NCBI GenBank assembly: GCA_008704415.1
Contig: VXIS01000352.1
Coordinates: 1-47,285, forward strand
Direction of reading: 5' to 3'
DNA from: Sphaerosporella brunnea
Taxonomy: Eukaryota > Ascomycota > Pezizomycetes > Pezizales > Pyronemataceae
Length of the DNA: 47,285 nt
The notes under the pieces: generated by a model
Database searches by the model: none
What the model saw: only the letters and a program-made list of their open reading frames with translations
What the model was told of the DNA's origin: nothing
Translations under genes and position numbers: made by a program
Shown here: positions 44,361 to 47,285 of the stretch, one piece after another
How the letters are laid out: every line of letters starts with the position of its first letter
Numbering within the stretch: the stretch's first letter is position 1

Positions 44361-45329
44361 GGGACCGATTCCCAGTATGGCCGCCCGACGAGGCAGCATA
44401 TGATGACTATCCCGTAGGCACTTGAGTTCTACCGTACTCAATGAGGAATGCGGCGACTGGCGACAGTGACTACTGGAGACTGACATTGCGCGGCGACATC
44501 TCCCACGTGGTGTATTCTGATCGGATGGTGGAGACCTTGGGCAGCTGCGTCGGCGGCTGATGGTGGGTGGACTTTGAGCACGATGAGGCTGACAGGAGCT
44601 GAAGGGGGGGCTGACTGCGGAATGACGAAACTGGGATCTGGGTGGCGATGCTCAACTCTATGACCGCGATCTTGCGATACTAGTGCGAATACAGATCTTA
44701 CGAAGGTGAGGTTTTCAAACCATTCTACCGCGGCAGTGGTGGGCATTGACGGTATGGGGATGTCAGACTTGGAGTCAGATCCAGTCGTACAACCGGAATT
44801 CAGGCATTCAGGCATTCCTGCGCGGGCGCATATGCATACACATGCGCACCGGCAATTCACCAGTCGGCCTGATCATGACCATCGCGAGAGTTGAAGATGC
44901 CGACGATGGAGGACTCTACGGCGCCTACCCACTGACAGCCGGAATTGTACCACCACACACGACCCCCCTCTAGGCCAGACTCTGAGGCGGTGCCAGTGGG
45001 GATTGCTGGGCCGCGTGCAACCGCGTCTGCGGCGTCTACGGCGCATCCACCGGGCGTCTACCCGCCTTCGGCATCCTGGCGGTGGCACCCGGCCCTGTCC
45101 CGTCGGCGCTATGCCGCTCCGCCCCATCGCGCGCTTGGCCCTAGGCACCCCGACGCCGCCGCGCGAATTGCCGTTACAAGATAACCAAAAGACTAGGTTT
45201 CCGAGGCGCCGAGGATTGCCTAGGCAGGAAGGGGATAGGCAGTTTTTCTTTTGCGGTGCGTGCCACAATGTTAACAATCGTTAATCAGGAAAGCATCTAC
45301 TAAAGCACAGTTGCGATTATGCCGCCAGT

Positions 45330-45758
45330 CTAACTCCCTCTTGAACTCTTGAACCCGTTTAAGCGCGATTCAAGCTTCACCTTTTGCTCGTGCATCTCGT
45401 GCATCTCGTTCTTGAGCTGACGCTCTTTGCGCATCATTATGTGGTATAGGGGTTGAATTTGCACATCGGTCGGTATCTTTTCCTGGCGGGCACGAAGTCA
45501 GCTGAATTGTTTCATGATAATTTTGAACCAGAAGGGTTTAGGTCTACTTACTATTTCTTCAAATGTTGGTGCGACTGTTCCACTGGTTTCTTCAACTAGA
45601 AGCTCTCCATTGCACTCAGATAGCTCTCCCAGTGTCGGGACATCACATGCCGGGTGCTGTGTGAGGTGATGTGTGAGACATTTATCGAGATTGTCATGAT
45701 GAGATAAATTAGAGGAGGGAGAGTCGTGAATGGGAATTGGGAGAGCTTTGCTAGCAGC
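45330..45758 (-). CDS. Two-exon coiled-coil gene fragment, right arm
   Basis: Mirror copy of 41312-41740, with exons 45758-45552 and 45482-45330 on the minus strand and the same 69-bp intron. No difference from the left copy was noticed in the coding parts. Confidence 0.4.
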
Positions 45759-45835
45759 TTAATGGCCGGAAGATGCCGACTCTCCGACAGGGCTGTGCTC
45801 GCGCATGCCGCATGCGCAACAAACGAAGGGACATA

Positions 45836-46418
45836 TGGTGGCGGAATCCTGTAACCTGCCCTCGGGGTCCACTTCTCTTGCCGATCAACTAAACCTATTT
45901 AAGGAGAATCGAGTGATAGACTGTGTATCCGCTCGCGGGAAAAGAGGGAGCGGACGGGGGATTGGGGCGCCCGCAACGGTGGACGAGGGCGCGGTGGTGG
46001 ACGAGGGCGCGGCGGTGGACGAGGGCGCGGCGGTGGACGAGGGCGCGGCGGTGGACGAGGGAGCGCGGGGCCGGAAAAAATGCTTGCGGCTGCGCTTCAC
46101 TAGAAATCACTCGTGATTTCCCAAAACAGGAAAGTGTACATGAGAAATCACTCGCTACAGTCCGAAAGTGGTTTAGTAGGGTCCACTCCGACCTAAAACC
46201 CTAACCCTCCGCAAAATTCCCGCTTGAAACACCCGCTACTGCGCCTTACCCTTTAACTTTTCTGTAATTTTTGCTGTCTAGAATCCATCTATTGCTACTT
46301 ATCTACGCATCTAGAGAGCGCTTTTGCGTTATCTTTTGGTTGTGGTTGTGTTGAAACCGGCGTAAAATCTGGTGTTTCCAACGGCGATGGGAGGGCAGGT
46401 TACAGGATTCCGCCACCA
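45836..46418. mobile_element. 583-bp TA-flanked element, right arm
   Basis: Mirror copy of 40652-41234 with the same 28-bp inverted ends and TA flanks (45834-45835 and 46419-46420). Its presence at the same site in both arms shows that the insertion predates the inverted duplication, or that the duplication is artefactual. Confidence 0.75.
45979..46068. repeat. 18-bp tandem minisatellite, right arm
   Basis: Mirror of 41002-41091; five units of GTGGACGAGGGCGCGGCG type on the plus strand. Unit count is the same in both arms. Confidence 0.92.
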
Positions 46419-46541
46419 TAGGTACCTAGTATCTATGACTTGCAGGCAAGGGGATCGGTTGGGTAGTCGTCCAGGTTGTTTTCGCTTTGCCAGTTCTGTC
46501 CACACAGCCACTGACACTGACGGCGAAGACGGCTTTGGACG

Positions 46542-47285
46542 CAAATCAAGACTCTCATCCTAGGGTCGTGCGTTTCAGCGGCGCCGGGAGACTATCTATT
46601 TGCACGATGGACCGTTGAGCACAATCTGACGAAAGCCGCTATCGACGATCTGCTGGCGATTCCCGGAATGGACCAAGATTCTTCCACCACATCCATCTAT
46701 GCACTACGTAAGGGAATTGATAGCATTTCCAGCGATCTTGATATGAATTCATGGAAACGAAAGTTGATCTCTTTTGATCTCAGGAACGACCCGAACAGGC
46801 TTTCGAATGACCAATATTGGCCTTTCTGGCACCGGAACCCGGCCCGATGCATCGAATTTTTGATGCAGCAGCCTACATACAAGGCGAGCATGGTTTATGA
46901 GCCCATCGAAGAATACAGAGAGAATGTATTCTGAGATCAATTCGGGTGACTGGTGGTGGTGAATGCAGGTAAGTCAAGCGCTGGTTTGAGTGTTCCCGAC
47001 GACTAACATATGTGCCATGTAGGCCGAGAAGCCCAGCGGGACAACCATTATTCCACTGATTGGAAGTTCCAACACATCCTAAATGACCAACTACTCCGGA
47101 GACAAATCAATATGGCCATTCTACCTGGGGCTTGGCAACATCCACTCTTCCACGCTGTTGAAAGCATCCAAGCGATGCTACATCCTAATCGCGCTTTTAT
47201 CGACATTTTATTCCGTCCTCTGGAAGACATCCAACAGCGGCATAGATGTGATATTCCCCAATGGTCAAGTTCGGCCATGCTTCCC
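46542..47285 (+). pseudogene. Plavaka/KDZ-type transposase remnant, right arm
   Basis: Mirror of the left-arm remnant, read on the plus strand. Fragments in order are LFARWTVEHNLTKAAIDDLL, NPARCIEFLMQQPTYK, SEINSGDWWW, NYSGDKSIWPFYLGLGNIHS and FPNGQVRPC. The same frame changes and stops are present. An intron-like segment (GTAAGT...CATGTAG, about 46970-47022) separates DWWW from the next part, as in intact relatives. The window ends within the conserved core. Confidence 0.75.

Larger units (their letters stand above)
43558..47285 (-). repeat. Right arm of giant inverted repeat
   Basis: Reverse complement of the left arm, reaching the last base of the window. The last 60 bases mirror 39785-39845 except for a 2-nt difference (GCCGCTG against GCCCTGCTG in the same orientation). 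Because the arm is cut by the window end, its natural boundary and whether it contains the MITE copy cannot be seen. Confidence 0.95.

Noticed and set aside
1..47285. tRNA or rRNA genes
   Set aside because: No GTTCGAAT-type T-loop with matching acceptor stem and no rRNA core motif was noticed on either strand; a covariance-model scan would settle it.

Overview
The window looks like nuclear DNA of a filamentous ascomycete (Pezizomycotina). Genes are split by many short introns of about 45-75 bp with GTAAGT/GTATGT-like donors and CTAAC/CTGAC-like branch sites. Intergenic DNA is rich in microsatellites. The gene set fits this group: a DIM-2/DNMT1-like cytosine methyltransferase, a complex I 21.3 kDa-type subunit, Bsd2/Ndfip, Ubp2, Iwr1 and Hpc2. 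The class is not certain; the intron-rich genes and the KDZ/Plavaka transposon remnant are only suggestive.

Region 1 to 38.9 kb is ordinary housekeeping DNA. In order it holds: a three-RRM Gbp2/Hrb1-like RNA-binding protein with an 8-nt micro-exon (+, 1547-3761); phosphomannomutase (+, 6566-7545); a doubtful proline/serine-rich ORF (-, 7953-8279); an AMSH/Sst2 JAMM deubiquitinase (-, 8426-10425); a small ankyrin protein (+, 10942-11706); a small RING-like zinc protein (+, 12281-12529); the DNA methyltransferase (+, 13666-17526); Iwr1 (+, 19052-20379); a 951-bp TA-flanked transposon relic (20516-21466); protein-L-isoaspartate methyltransferase (-, 22828-23769); Bsd2/Ndfip (-, 24525-25707); Hpc2/ubinuclein (+, 28236-29613); Rlp24 (-, 30469-31180); Pam18/Tim14 (+, 31466-31911); tubulin cofactor C (-, 32111-33153); a complex I Tim17-like subunit (-, 33395-34153); and Ubp2 (+, 34731-38929). 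I rebuilt the exon structures by hand. Every multi-exon model listed sums to a whole number of codons without internal stops.

Region 39.3 to 47.3 kb is accessory. A 404-bp PIF/Harbinger-like MITE (39337-39740, TAA target duplication) lies beside a giant inverted repeat. Left arm 39785-43516 and right arm 43558-47285 are nearly identical around a 41-bp spacer, and the right arm runs into the window end. Each arm carries a decayed Plavaka/KDZ transposase, a 583-bp TA-flanked element containing an 18-bp minisatellite, a two-exon coiled-coil gene fragment and a short ankyrin-like fragment. The palindrome is either a real head-to-head duplication of a transposon island or a fold-back assembly/read artefact. 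The few differences seen are small indels at the loop side and at the window edge.

Three genes (AMSH, Bsd2, Ubp2) belong to the Rsp5/K63-ubiquitin endosomal sorting pathway in yeasts, but they are not adjacent and need not be co-regulated. I saw no tRNA, rRNA or CRISPR array.
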